From: Globomyces pollinis-pini
Taxonomy: Eukaryota; Chytridiomycota; Chytridiomycetes; Rhizophydiales; Globomycetaceae
Length of the DNA stretch: 59,376 nucleotides
Direction of reading: 5' to 3'
Assembly: GCA_025399215.1 (NCBI GenBank)
Contig: MU621183.1
Coordinates: 1-59,376, forward strand
The notes below the pieces were generated by a model. The model saw nothing but the letters and a program-made list of their open reading frames with translations. It searched no databases and was not told the origin of the DNA. Positions 44,881 to 56,099 of this stretch are shown piece by piece (positions within the stretch are counted from its first letter, which is position 1; the number at the start of each line of letters is the position of its first letter). The position numbers and the translations under genes are program-made.

Positions 44881-46386
44881 ATGCAAGCTGCAAAACAAAT
44901 CAACGTATTCATTTTTCGCAGGGATTTACGATTGTTCGATAATACGGCTTTGATTGACCTAATCAATCTCTCTGCAAGAAATGCTCAGAAAATACTACCA
45001 ATCTTTATATTCAATCCTGATCAGATTGACCAAACTCAAAATCCTTATTTTGGTCATAAATGTGTACGATTCATGCTGGAATGTTTGGATGAATTAGCGG
45101 TCGATATTAAGAAGTTAGGAGGTCAATTGGTTTACTTCAATGACAATCAACTCACAGTTTTGGAGTCTATTTCACAGCAATATGACATCAATTCAGTATC
45201 ATTTAACATGGATGTTACTCCATATGCTGTCAAAAGAGATAAAGAGATTGTTGATTGGTGTGCGGGACGAAATATTTCATGCACATCAAGTGAAGATTAT
45301 ACCTTATATGCAATGAATGAAATCAAAACCAAAACTAAATCGATCTACCAAGTGTTTACACCATTTAGACGTGAATGCGCTAATTTTCCTGTTCGAAAAC
45401 CAGTTGATATTCCTGCTATTCCTCTCTTCTTCTTATCACCAAAGGACATTAAAAAAGAATTAAACAATATTCCCGATATCAATCATTTTGCAGAGAAACA
45501 TGAAGACGAGGTTGCATTGTATGGAGGCAGGAAAGTGGCATTGCGAATTTTGGACAAAATTGAAAAAGGGGTGTATAAAAACTATGAAGAAGAACGGAAC
45601 TCAATGGCTGAAGAGAAAACAACACAGCTTGCTGCCTATCTGAAGTTTGGATGCATCAGTGCAAGAGAATTTTATTATTCAATTTTAAAGGCACATAATC
45701 AGTCACATACTTTGATGAGTCAATTGCATTGGCGAGAGTTTTATTTTCATTTGACATATGGGTTTCCAGCATTATTAGCATCCCAAGTGACAGCCAATCC
45801 AAATGAAACCCTCAAGTCTCGCATGTCAGATGTTAATTGGAAATACAATGAAGAACATTGGAATTTATGGTGTATTGGTGAAACCGGATTTCCTATCGTT
45901 GATGCAGGGTAAATTATTTGTTATCGTAATTGTTAGAATGAGACAATTGAATGAGACAGGAAACATGCATAACAGGGCAAGAATGATTGTTTCAATGTTC
46001 CTGACCAAAAACCTCCATATTGATTGGCGCGAAGGGGAAAAGTATTTCGCAACCAAGCTGATTGATTATGATGTAAGAGTTAAAATAATTAATGATAGCC
46101 ATGTCAGAATAATGGTGGATGGCAGTGGAGTGCTTCTACTGGTGTAGATACGCAACCATATAGAATCTTCAATTGCTGGCTACAAGCTAAACGCTACGAT
46201 CCGAATTGTGAATACATCAAACGTTGGGTTCCTGAACTTTCCAAAGTACCAACCTCTGATCTTTTGAAATGGGACAATGAGAAAGTCAGGAATAAATACT
46301 TGAAAAACAATATGTATCCTCCACCTATAGTAGAACATGCGGAAAGCGCAGCCTATGCAAAGGATATGTTAAAGGGTATTCATTAA
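44881..46386 (+). CDS. Class I CPD photolyase, copy 2
   Basis: It starts [20 protein letters not shown] and is collinear with copy 1, including both intron positions (45909-45936, 28 nt; 46073-46098, 26 nt). Key blocks are kept: [43 protein letters not shown] (from the CCATGTCAG junction) and [19 protein letters not shown]. Protein identity with copy 1 is high, with clusters of difference around residues 140-195. One small change is FNCWLQAK where copy 1 has FNPWLQAK. Both copies look functional. Confidence 0.93.
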
Positions 46387-46562
46387 TAAAACAAAAACTC
46401 AAACCTCATTGAATCTATTTATTTCCTATTGATTGAATTAATGCCATAAAAGCACTAGTTATAACCTGAGAGTTGGATCGTGTGGGTCTGAAATACTTTT
46501 CTGTACCCAACGCGCCATACAATCGAAACATTCTAGTTCTGTCACAGTTAACTTACACAAAC

Positions 46563-47562
46563 ATGATTTTTAATTGGAACTATTTGTCGTTGATATTACC
46601 AACGATAGTCTATGGCCAATGGTCAACCGGAAAATGCACGTACCATCCTTATGAAGAAGATCTAAAACGGTATGGCCCAGCAACATATGACAACTCTCCA
46701 GGATGGTGGTAAGTTCTTGTGCAAAGCTTTAATAGATAGTGGGACTCGATACTCTAAACTGAACATTGCTAGAATTACCGCCGTACATGGTTTACAAGCT
46801 GGAATGTGTAACCAGTGTTTAGAAATGATGAATGCTAACGGCGGCCCTAGCGTTTACGTCTTAGCGGTTGACCAAAAAGGAGATCCGGGCCTAGATGTGG
46901 CCATTAGTAGTTTTTCAGCTGCCTTTCCAGGTGCAAACCCGCTCGATCCTCAAACATGTAAATGGAGGGTAGTTGACCCATCTAAATGTGGTAAAATATG
47001 TTATGGCAGTAAAGAAGAATGTACACCTGGTGTTAGAAACAGTTTACCAGCATATCTGCTTCCTCCATTACCAGATGCTCCGAATGGTATCAATATCGGA
47101 CTAGGTACAGGTGGATCAGGCGGAGAGCCTTACAACACACCAAGCATGTTGCCTAGTACCCCTTCGTCTGCTTACACAACATTCAAAAGCACTCCATACA
47201 CAAGGCCACCTCAATCAACATCGTCGACCTACTCAACAAGCAGCCAGCTTCCAGTTTATGATAAATCTTCAACATACCTTCCTGGCTCACTAAGTACAAG
47301 TGTGACTGTTTACATTACGTCAACAGTTAAGGCTCCAATCACTCCACCATCTACTCCCAGCCCAACCACACACACTTCTAGACCAACAAAGAAATGTCCG
47401 CACGTTGTATACACAACGCAGGGGTATAGTACAACTACTCTACCAAAAAGTAGCGTCAATGATAGTAATACAGGATACTATGGAATTGTGTCTCATGGGA
47501 ACCAAAACAGAATATCTGTTCTATCATTAGCAATGATTGGTCTTGGACTATTGATAGTATAG
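46563..47562 (+). CDS. Expansin-like (DPBB) secreted protein with Ser/Thr-rich stalk and GPI-type tail, paralogue 1
   Basis: The signal peptide is MIFNWNYLSLILPTIVYG. A single double-psi beta-barrel follows: QWSTGKCTYHPYEED, NSPGW|CGTRYSKLNIARITAV, CNQCLEMMNANGGPSVYVLA, DQKGDPGLDVAISSFSAAFP and CKWRVVDPSKCGKICYG. Then come a Ser/Thr/Pro stalk and a hydrophobic C-terminus (VLSLAMIGLGLLIV). There is no second (CBM63-like) expansin domain. A 31-nt intron (46709-46739) splits the Trp-Cys junction. Such single-DPBB proteins bind or loosen wall polysaccharides; the role here is inference. Confidence 0.8.
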
Positions 47563-47836
47563 CGAAATAATTTTTATTAAATAATGAAGTGTTTCTTTAT
47601 GCTATTTCCCATTCTTGTTCATATGCAAAAAGATTTTATTCATTGATTCTATTAAAACGTATCCTTACTTAATGGATCGATCCTTTATAACGTCATGTAG
47701 TTCCGAAGACATGGCGCATTAAAATTGTGAAATTGTGATGGGGTTGAAACGAGACTGGATAGGCTAGTGGTGGGCTAGGTCTTGGCTTGGACAAATCTTT
47801 CTATTTAATGGACCTATCACCAAACTGCTCCCCAAA

Positions 47837-48253
47837 ATGTGTAACGTTTCTGTAATTTTATGTGTATCTCTTTCAATGGTTGCCATTAATGCCCAAGGCA
47901 ATAAACAACCAAATCCAGCAGTCAAGCCCAATACGCCGGTCGTTCAGTTTGACGATGATTGTGATGATGAACAACCCGTGACTAAAATAATAAGTTCAAA
48001 TTCACCTCAAAAATCCGAACCCCCAAAAGTTGAAATTTCTGTGTCACCGAGTACAGAAAGTATCCCAACCACTGTACCACCAGTTGAAGTGACCCCTCTG
48101 GACAATTTCAACACCTATCCAACCACATTAGTAGAAACGTCTGTGTATAATTCGGTTCCACAAGAAACAGCATCAGCTCCTATAATTAGTGGTGCTCGCC
48201 ATGAATCTATTCCAGCCTTTGCTTTGTTTATTCTTGCATCCTTATTGGTCTAA
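47837..48253 (+). CDS. Short secreted GPI-type protein with acidic Cys motif, 138 aa
   Basis: The signal peptide is MCNVSVILCVSLSMVAINA. The mature part has a single Cys in the acidic motif QFDDDCDDEQPV, then Pro/Ser/Thr-rich sequence, then a hydrophobic end (IPAFALFILASLLV). The motif resembles EEDCDDDVPAP in the 479-aa repeat protein at 10839. It is probably a cell-surface protein. No intron. Confidence 0.65.
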   Translation: MCNVSVILCVSLSMVAINAQGNKQPNPAVKPNTPVVQFDDDCDDEQPVTKIISSNSPQKSEPPKVEISVSPSTESIPTTVPPVEVTPLDNFNTYPTTLVETSVYNSVPQETASAPIISGARHESIPAFALFILASLLV

Positions 48254-48554
48254 TCCTGTTAACTTAATAAATTAATAATACAAAAAACCTGAACGGAATA
48301 GAGCAATATATTATAAGTAGTACACGTTTTCCCTAATGGACAATAATGAGACAACTCGCTCTACCATTGTCCATTCTTTACTTTGAAATGGATATCATTT
48401 AACTGATGTCAATCCTGCTTGACTTCGTATTCCCTCCTTGAAACTATCTGTTGATCTGATTATGCATGAAGATTCACTATGAGTCACCATGAAAAATTTT
48501 GACCGTGCGTATTGTATAAAAGAGACCAGGGGTAAAAAAAAACTAAATCAAATA

Positions 48555-49480
48555 ATGGAAGGTTATCAATCGGTACTCGATACAAAATACAGTTCACTGT
48601 CATTAAAGCAAATCAAAGTGATCAAACCTGACACTAAAGTCTCAAAAGTATTGGAATTATTCAACGAATTACACTCACAAATTGGAATTCAATCTCACAA
48701 TGAAACTAATTTGATGGCTATTATTGGATATTTGGATATTACTAAATATATCATCAATTCTTATCAAAATGGCAAAATTGTGTTTGATGAACCAATTGAA
48801 AACTGTTTGACATTGAATCCAGAAGATGAGTCCTATTTAGTCTGGCAAAGAGACACTGAAGATGTTATCCGTGATGTAAATGACCTCTAGAAACTAATCA
48901 TATAGGCTATGAAAGCATTCGCGGAAGGTATTCATCGTGGATTGATTATTGACAAATGCTTACGATTATTGACTCAAAAAGATATCATTCAGTACATCTC
49001 GAAAACCCAGGAACTTCAAGCATCCCTAGATCTACCCATTGTAAAGTTTTTGCACACAAAGAACTTGTCAGAAACAAATAAAGTATTTAGCGTGGATGAA
49101 AGTTGGACCATTTTACAAGGGTTCCAACATTTATTGAAATACAACATCCCTTCAATGCCAATATTATCAAAGAATAGCGTCGTTGGAACTTTCTCAAGTG
49201 CTGTCATTCTTAAAGCTACAGTGAATGATTTCCAAAATTTCCTAAACCAACCTATTTCAATCTTAAAACAGGTACCGAAATCGTTATTGACTCAAATTAG
49301 AATGCTTCAATTACATGTAAACCATCCACCACATGTCGGGAAATTTTAGAAGCAATGTTAAGCAAAGATGAGGCTAGAGCTTGGTGTGTGGATAGTAATG
49401 GAAGCCCAACTGGGGTTATTTCAATGTCTGACATAATTGGTGTTCTCGTTGGTGTTGTTCCTGCGACACCACTTCGCTAA
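48555..49480 (+). CDS. CBS-domain (Bateman module) protein, SNF4/SDS23-like
   Basis: I prefer ATG 48555 (MEGYQSVLDTKYSSLSLKQI); an in-frame ATG lies at 48489. Two small introns restore the frame: one at about 48874-48903 (DVIRD|AMKAFAEG) and one near 49272 (ILKQ|NASITCKPSTTCREIL). CBS-like units can be seen: IKVIKPDTKVSKVLELFNEL, MAIIGYLDITKYI, IPSMPILSKNSVVGTFS and WCVDSNGSPTGVISMSDII. CBS pairs bind adenine nucleotides and regulate kinases or transporters. AMPK-gamma is possible, but the match is not strong enough to assign it. Confidence 0.7.
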
Positions 49481-49551
49481 TCAAATCATTTCCTCCAGTA
49501 TATTAATATAACGTTTACATGACTTCTATTTATTTATTGTATGATTTACAA

Positions 49552-50185
49552 CTATGAATCCATCATTAAGATATATGCTCCTGGTGCAAGAACCCTCAAA
49601 ATTTGATCATCAATGCTATCCAGTTCTACTTCATTAATGGGGTCGTTATTTTTGTCCACACCATTCAACCCAATTGGCGCATCTGGTAAAACTGGCAGTG
49701 ATTGAATAGGAAGAATATTTCTCTTTCCAGGTGTACATTCATCCTTTGACCCGTAGCAGATTGTACCACACTTTGTTGGATCCACCACTCTCCACTTACA
49801 ACTTTGTGGATCCAAAGGATTAGCACCAGGAAAGGTCGCCATGAAACTGGATTTCGCTACGTCTAATCCTGGATCACCCTTCTGGTCAACGGCAAGTACA
49901 AAGACGCTTGGTCCACCTTTCGAGTTTACCATTTCTAAGCATTGGTTGCACATATTTGCTTGTAACCCATGTACAGCCGTTATTCTGGCTACGTTTAATT
50001 TAGAATATCGGATTCCACTGATAGTTTAGAAAAGAATATTCATTTTACCACCATCCAGGAGTATTATCATATTGTTTTCCCAACGACTTCATGTCGCCTT
50101 CGTAATTGTGAAATGTACATTGTCCTGTTATCCACTGTGCATTTACTAAAAAGTTCAACATGGAAGCTATCAACAAACGTATCAT
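49552..50185 (-). CDS. Expansin-like (DPBB) secreted protein without GPI tail, paralogue 2
   Basis: The start is MIRLLIASMLNFLVNAQW. The DPBB core is shared with the other two copies (CGIRYSKLNVARITAVHG, CNQCLEMVNSKGGPSVFVLA, SCKWRVVDPTKCGTICYG). A 30-nt intron sits at the same Trp-Cys junction as in paralogue 1. The protein stops soon after the core (ILRVLAPGAYILMMDS*), with no Ser/Thr stalk and no clear GPI signal, so it is likely secreted freely or is a shortened copy. Confidence 0.75.
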
Positions 50186-50266
50186 TCTAAAAAGTAAAAG
50201 TTGGATATTCTTGGGCTCTGTTTTTTGAAAATCCAATGAAACATGATATTATGGAACTCGTATTTA

Positions 50267-51169
50267 TTAACTTAAGAAGGCAATAATTAGAAGTATCAGA
50301 TGTGATAGGAATGGAGGACGGTAAGCAGAGTTATTCACACCCACTCCTAAATCTACACGTGTTTCGACTGGTTTTACAACCGGCGCGGTTGGTTCATAAT
50401 TGTTGGAAGTAACAGTGATAGATATTGATGGTACATTGACAGCTTCCGAAGTGGTTTTGGTATTACTTACAACGTCGATTATCGAAGAGTAAGTTACAGT
50501 AATAGAGGGTTGTGTTGTACTTTGAACTATCGCAGTTCGGATGGATGTGACTGTTTTTGATGGTAAAACTGGCTGGTTTACGGTAGTAGTAGTTGATTCC
50601 TTTGTTACTTCAGTTTTAGGGTTGGAAGAGGTATTTTCACCACTCTTTCCAACATCAATCCCAATTGGCGCATTTGGCATACTAGGAAGCAGATAGCCAG
50701 GCAAGAGGTTCCTTTTTCCAGGTGTACACTCTTCCTTGGTACCATAGCATATTGTACCACACTTTGATGGTTCTACTGGTCTCCATTTACAATTCTGAGG
50801 ATCCAATGGGTTCGCACCAGGAAAAGTAGCCATAAAGCTAGCTTTTGCTACATCTAAACCTGGGTCGCCCTTTTGGTCAACCGCTAAGACATACACAGTT
50901 GGACCACCATTTGCATTCATCATTTCCAGACATTGGTTACATTGACTTTCACCAAGCCCGTGTACAGCAGTTATTCTCGCAACATTCAGTTTAGAGTATC
51001 TAATTCCACACCATCCAGGGGAATTGTCATATGTTGATGGGCCCAGTTTATTGTAATCATCCTCATATGGGTGATAGGTACATCTTCCTGTTGACCATTG
51101 TTCAGCAGCACTAGAAGTTATCAATATCGTCACGAATGCATAAAATCCCATATTCATGTTGAAAAGCAT
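50267..51169 (-). CDS. Expansin-like (DPBB) secreted protein with GPI-type tail, paralogue 3
   Basis: The signal peptide is MLFNMNMGFYAFVTILITSS. The DPBB core reads NSPGWCGIRYSKLNVARITA without the intron found at this codon in the other two copies. A Thr/Ser/Val-rich stalk follows, and the hydrophobic C-terminus is FLSHLILLIIAFLS. It is adjacent to paralogue 2 on the same strand, which points to local duplication. Confidence 0.8.
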   Translation of the reverse strand: MLFNMNMGFYAFVTILITSSAAEQWSTGRCTYHPYEDDYNKLGPSTYDNSPGWCGIRYSKLNVARITAVHGLGESQCNQCLEMMNANGGPTVYVLAVDQKGDPGLDVAKASFMATFPGANPLDPQNCKWRPVEPSKCGTICYGTKEECTPGKRNLLPGYLLPSMPNAPIGIDVGKSGENTSSNPKTEVTKESTTTTVNQPVLPSKTVTSIRTAIVQSTTQPSITVTYSSIIDVVSNTKTTSEAVNVPSISITVTSNNYEPTAPVVKPVETRVDLGVGVNNSAYRPPFLSHLILLIIAFLS

Positions 51170-51639
51170 TTTTTTTGTTGCTGTATTTATTTTTGTTTTA
51201 GAATGGTGGGCTTCACCTTCGTCAAATTGGCTCGTTGTGTATACAAGAAAGGCTCTCTAGTTACGTGAAGATCCGAAAATCTCTAAATCGTGTACTTCAT
51301 TGCAAACCATTTGGTGGATGACCGAATATTGCGCGCTAGGTGACAAAAAGTGGGTTTCGGAAACAGAAAACCGTGATCATTTTGATTAATCATTTGAACA
51401 TTGAGACTTCATTCTGAATAGCAGTTGGTTGGATTGGAGATTTAATAACGCTGACCATGATTTCAATCGCTGTAGACAAAAATGAATTGAATTTACAAAG
51501 TGGTCAACCCATTTCAGAAGTTGAATTCATTTTGGAATGAAAACCAATTTCACAAATCACTTAATCAGTCTGATAAACGAAAATCCTATTAATAGCAATT
51601 CAATAAATGAGAAATATGAATTCACTACATTGGCGTTTA
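51170..51639. other. Intergenic
   Basis: 470 bp between two minus-strand secreted-protein genes. Nothing recognised; it holds the promoter side of expansin-like paralogue 3. Confidence 0.4.
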
Positions 51640-53091
51640 TTAGAAATTGATCGAAAACACTATCCAGATGGTTAACACCGTCAAGAACGACGTAAGTATA
51701 TCCTTAGCACCACTTAATACAACTTGGCTTTGAAGATCATTACCAAATCTATCTTTTGGTCCAGGAACATTCCCATTAACCAATGCCATTAGATTCACAT
51801 TTTCCGTCTTTTCATTTCCAGAATCAGAGTAAAAGTAGCCTGGCAATCCAGGGTTTTTAATTTCACTTGCAACATTAGACTGAGAATTGTCAGAAGAAAA
51901 CATATAACCAGGTAACCCATCTGGTTTTTGGGTTTGGATTGCAGACTGCGGTTGTGTAGTTTCTGTAATAACAGGCATTAGACTCGTTTTACTGGCACCA
52001 TAGTCTGAGCTAACAGTTACCAAAGTTGTTCCTGTAATGGGCAAAGCAGCATTAGTAGTTGTCTGTGCCGGGGCAGAATTGGATGCTGGCTGGGAAGAGG
52101 CATACAAGGGTACTGGAGAAGAACTCGACTGTGTAGAAGAGGTGGTTGTAATGAGAACTAGGGGTTTTGATGTTGGTAATGAGTCGGAAATTGTCTCAGG
52201 ACTAGTTGATGAGGATAATACTGGTTGTATTTGAATCACTGGAATCACATAGTCAGTTGGGGATGGTTGGTTGATAGTTGATTGAGTGGTAGGTACAGTA
52301 ATATCAGTCAAGACAGGAAGCAACTGGGTCAAAGTTTTATAGTCAATAGTAATGATTGTGTTTTCCGAAAGAGGCAGTACAACTGAAGTAGGGACAACTG
52401 ATGCAATCGTTGGCTGATAAGACATTTCAACGATTGGTTGGATCGGTTGGGGTTGTGAAGACACTTGAGGAACTGCAACCGTATTGGGTACATCAGGTAA
52501 GATTGGTAAAACAGAGACCTGATCTATCAACTGCGTTGGTTGAGAAGAAATCTGATAAAGTGTTGTTGCAGGTAACAGCGGTTTTACAATGTCTTTAGTA
52601 ACTGGTACAATTGAAGGGATCACAGTGGTTCCTTGAGTTGAAACAGACATACCCGAATTAGAGGTGCTGAGGATGTAATCTACGGTAGAGGTTGACTTTG
52701 GTGGTAAGTTTTTTGGTGATTTTGCTTTCGGTTTTGACTTGGGATAGGCATTGGTGCTAGTACTAGTAAGTTTGTTTGTCTTGGTTGGACTGGTGCTTTT
52801 GTATCCAGCACTCTTAGGAACATTGGTGGTTTTCTTACCAATAGTCTTTGATTTTGGAGGGTTTAATTGTTTGGGATTACTCTTTGGTTTTTTGCCGGTT
52901 TTATAACCAGTAGATGGAGTAGGTTTTGCAGGTTTAGTTTTGACCGGAATGGTAGGCAAAGTTGAAGTAGCAGAAATTGGATTGTACACACTGTTCAATT
53001 GGACTTGTGTAATGTACACATTTTTTTCGTTATTTGAGTTGACATTCAAAGCCAACACAGCAGCAAGTAAGTAGTTTAGTCTAGGATGCAT
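51640..53091 (-). CDS. Ser/Thr/Pro-rich mucin-like surface protein, 483 aa
   Basis: The signal peptide is MHPRLNYLLAAVLALNVNS. A Lys/Pro/Ser-rich N-terminal third follows (KPKAKSPKNLPPKSTSTVDY), then a long Thr/Ser/Val/Pro stretch. Near the end are two LPGY motifs (GLPGYMFSSD, GLPGYFYSDSG), echoing the LPGYLLP motif after the DPBB core of paralogue 3. The C-terminus is hydrophobic (FLTVLTIWIVFSINF). It is likely GPI-anchored and heavily O-glycosylated. No intron. Confidence 0.65.
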   Translation of the reverse strand: MHPRLNYLLAAVLALNVNSNNEKNVYITQVQLNSVYNPISATSTLPTIPVKTKPAKPTPSTGYKTGKKPKSNPKQLNPPKSKTIGKKTTNVPKSAGYKSTSPTKTNKLTSTSTNAYPKSKPKAKSPKNLPPKSTSTVDYILSTSNSGMSVSTQGTTVIPSIVPVTKDIVKPLLPATTLYQISSQPTQLIDQVSVLPILPDVPNTVAVPQVSSQPQPIQPIVEMSYQPTIASVVPTSVVLPLSENTIITIDYKTLTQLLPVLTDITVPTTQSTINQPSPTDYVIPVIQIQPVLSSSTSPETISDSLPTSKPLVLITTTSSTQSSSSPVPLYASSQPASNSAPAQTTTNAALPITGTTLVTVSSDYGASKTSLMPVITETTQPQSAIQTQKPDGLPGYMFSSDNSQSNVASEIKNPGLPGYFYSDSGNEKTENVNLMALVNGNVPGPKDRFGNDLQSQVVLSGAKDILTSFLTVLTIWIVFSINF

Positions 53092-53265
53092 TCAAGAAAC
53101 ATTGTGCCTTACATTCGCTTATCTTATTTACCTTTGTGGCTCTGGTTTTGAAACGTTTTTATCACAAAAGTGAACCCAATGATCATGACGCCTTACAGAT
53201 CCAACTTTTCCCAAAACCTGCCTTTCTTTTTTCCAGCCTAATATCCGAAACTAACCGATCTGCCA

Positions 53266-54114
53266 ATGTCTCAAGCGAATGCGATTGAAGAAGATGGGGG
53301 GTGGGATTTTTCACCGGCCTCATCTGAAGAAATCATTGAATCAAAAGCAGAAGTATTTGGTTCTAATCCAATTCTACCTGTGAAAGTAAAGCGATATGCA
53401 AGACCAAGTATTCCAGTGAAGGTTTTAAATCCAATACCTGTTCTCAAGAAAGCAAATTCTTTACCAAATACACAATCGACAGACAAACGAGTTGCATCTC
53501 CTGCTTCTAAACCTCCTCAAGTTAGACCACATGGACATTTAAGATCATCATCTAGAGCTTCTTTAGAATATGGCCAAGCACCTTCCAACACATCACTTGA
53601 AGGTACAACACGATCCGAGTTGTCAACCCCTCCAAACATAAATAGAATGCTTGCAATAGATAATTCCAATGGGATAGAAATAATTACTGCATCAGATGAT
53701 GTAAAGGTCCCTGTTCCTCCTCAACCAACACCTCCAACTTCTGGTTCTCAGCAACATCTATCACCAAGGAAAAACATAAATAGACCAAACTCAAGAGAGG
53801 CTTCGATGACTTCATTACAATCATTGCCGGAAAGTGAAAATGAAACTCAGAACATTGCCAGACCACCAAGTGGTGGTAGATTGACTCCGTCACGAAATCG
53901 TATCAGACCAGTATCTCCAAGACTCTACAACAATACCAATCTCCTTCCAAATGAAGTACGACCTATACCCCCTATATTATCATCAAGCCATGATAGCAGC
54001 AATTCAAAACTTGCCAGTTCTAAAGAAGATTCCCCTTCAGCATCTTTCACATCTATTGATTCAGTAAAAGGTGGAAAAGTTGTTCGTAGCTTGGGTAAAA
54101 TCAAACAAAAGTAG
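53266..54114 (+). CDS. Disordered Ser/Pro-rich cytoplasmic protein, 282 aa
   Basis: The start MSQANAIEEDGGWDFSPASS has no signal peptide, unlike its neighbours. The body is Ser/Pro/Arg-rich with many possible SP/TP phosphorylation sites (HLSPRKNINR, RLTPSRNRIRPVSPR), and the end is basic (SLGKIKQK*). The GGWDF near the N-terminus recalls aromatic sorting or adaptor motifs; this is speculative. Family not recognised. Confidence 0.55.
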   Translation: MSQANAIEEDGGWDFSPASSEEIIESKAEVFGSNPILPVKVKRYARPSIPVKVLNPIPVLKKANSLPNTQSTDKRVASPASKPPQVRPHGHLRSSSRASLEYGQAPSNTSLEGTTRSELSTPPNINRMLAIDNSNGIEIITASDDVKVPVPPQPTPPTSGSQQHLSPRKNINRPNSREASMTSLQSLPESENETQNIARPPSGGRLTPSRNRIRPVSPRLYNNTNLLPNEVRPIPPILSSSHDSSNSKLASSKEDSPSASFTSIDSVKGGKVVRSLGKIKQK

Positions 54115-54343
54115 TTAATTCTAATCAACGGGTAGAATTATTATATTTTGTGTACATATAAAGATAATGGTTTGAATTAGGTATCTTAAATTGTGTAAGG
54201 TTTCTGTGTGTTTTCTGTTCAAAGTAATCTGAACCACAAATCTCAAATTGTTCTGGAATAAAAGTAATTGATAGAATGAAATCTTTAATAAAAAATCGTA
54301 GACCAAATTAATGTGTAGAATAATACAAATAAAAGTATTTCAT

Positions 54344-55301
54344 TTAATAACCTTTAGATCCACTATGACCATATGGCTTTGAGTTGTATGCAGAAGGAGT
54401 TGAAATCACTGGAGCAGCGGTAGCTATAGGAGTGATGCAAGGAGTTGCAATCACAGGGGCAACAGTAACAGCAATCGGTGTGTTACATGGGGTTTTCACG
54501 ACTGGAGCAACTACCACTGGAGCAGCAGTAGCTACTGGAGTATTGCATGGAGGTTTGACAATTGGAGTAATCACCACAGGAGCAGCAGTGATAATTGGGG
54601 TGACACATGGAACAGTTGGAACATACTTATGAAGTGGTTTGTATTTGATCTTGAAAGTTCTATGGCATTTAAATTTCTTTGCCAATTTAAATGGATGTTG
54701 TTGGTATGGTGAATTTCCTTGTGGTGGCAATTGCCCAGGAGTTTGAGGGGCAGAAGGTACTGGGGCTTGAGGGGCCGGTTCTGTAGGAGTTTGTGGAGCT
54801 TGTGGGATTTGTTGTTGTGGTTGTGGAATTGGTTCGCTTGGTGATTGTGGTGTTTGTGGTGGAATTTCAACTGGGTTTGATGGTGCTGGAGGAGTTCCAG
54901 CTCCAGGTTGACTCGATTGTTGAGGGGAAGATGTGATCAAAATAGTATTTGATGCAACGGTTGAAGTGATGACAACTGCACCAGTAGGTTGAGATGCACC
55001 ACTTGTTACTGGTGATGTAGGAGGGCTAGTTTGTACAGGGGCTGCGGTGGATTGAGCAGCAGTTGGTTGGTTTTGAGTGACAGGTGCGTTTGAGGTAGCA
55101 ACACTTGGTTCACTTGGTTTACTTGGATCACCAGTTGCTGGCTTAGGAGGGTCGTTAGTAGCAGGAGCATTAGGAAGTTGAACATTTTTGTAACTATCAG
55201 GAACTGAGACACCTAGATGGGTTAGATATGCCACGAAGACAAATACCTGGCAAAGCAGCCAAGATCGACAGAGGAATCAGAGAGAGTAAAATGAATTTCA
55301 T
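54344..55301 (-). CDS. Secreted Pro-rich protein with repeated Cys-Thr-Pro blocks
   Basis: A 34-nt intron (55213-55246) joins the signal peptide exon (MKFILLSLIPLSILAALPG) to VSVPDSYKNVQLPNAPATND. After a Pro/Gln/Thr-rich region comes a basic segment (KLAKKFKCHRTFKIKYKPLH), then about five imperfect repeats of the type PC(N/V/I)TPI(A/V)TAAPVV, ending YGHSGSKGY*. The evenly spaced Cys could form inter-chain bonds. There is no GPI tail, so it is probably a secreted matrix or wall protein. Confidence 0.7.
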
Positions 55302-56099
55302 AATATTGTATTATAATCGTAAAGGAATAAATGACATCAATCCACTTTTTTATAACATTAAGCCCTTAGAACCAGAGCCTGGGGCGTGTTTCAGAGAGTT
55401 GTTGAAGCCTACGACGCCATTACGAGGGACACCGTACTGTGATTGGAATGCGAATCGTTCGCTTCGTAAGTATCTAATGTGTCTGCTTGATGCTCGCTGT
55501 GTCTGGCCTAATTTTTTAGACGCGTCCTGTTTGTCCCTTTCACACTGATCACGGTTAAAAGTCGATGAAACGACCATAATGTTTCTGTTGGTATTGCTTC
55601 CAGTGAAGCCCATCTACTTTCTAGTTTCTCTAGTTTCAACGTGTGGATATTGATGGTGTATCTCTATCCAATATTGACAATAAAGCGTCTTGGATTTATG
55701 TCTGTGTTGCATCCCAGTAGAATGTGCTATTAAAAAAATATCGTATTGTGAGTTAGTTTCATTTGCGTTTAAGCTACCCCACTACCACTAGTCTTTTAGT
55801 CCAGTTTCACACTGGTAAATACAAAATGAATATCTAGTATTCAAAGTTCATATATATGATTTAAATCACGTACAACCAAATGAACCCATCAAACCGTGTG
55901 GTGTTTTTCACTATATTGCAGTTCCCTGAAAGTAGAAAGCATTATGACATCATCAACGCTAATGGTCTGGATTCAAAACAAATTCATCTATTGTTCAAGC
56001 ATATAACCTTTAAGTAGAAATTCTACTCCTCAGTTCAGTTTAGATCAACTGAACAAATTCAATTTCATCCAAGATTTTTCTAATTTTTTTTTGAATCAA
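55302..56099. other. Divergent intergenic region (798 bp)
   Basis: The region lies between the Pro-rich secreted protein (minus) and SF3A2 (plus). Open frames here lack coding character. No RNA gene recognised. Confidence 0.45.

Noticed and set aside
55228..55613. Overlapping 87- and 106-codon frames upstream of the Pro-rich secreted gene
   Set aside because: No conserved text, mutually antisense, and one overlaps the signal-peptide exon and its intron.
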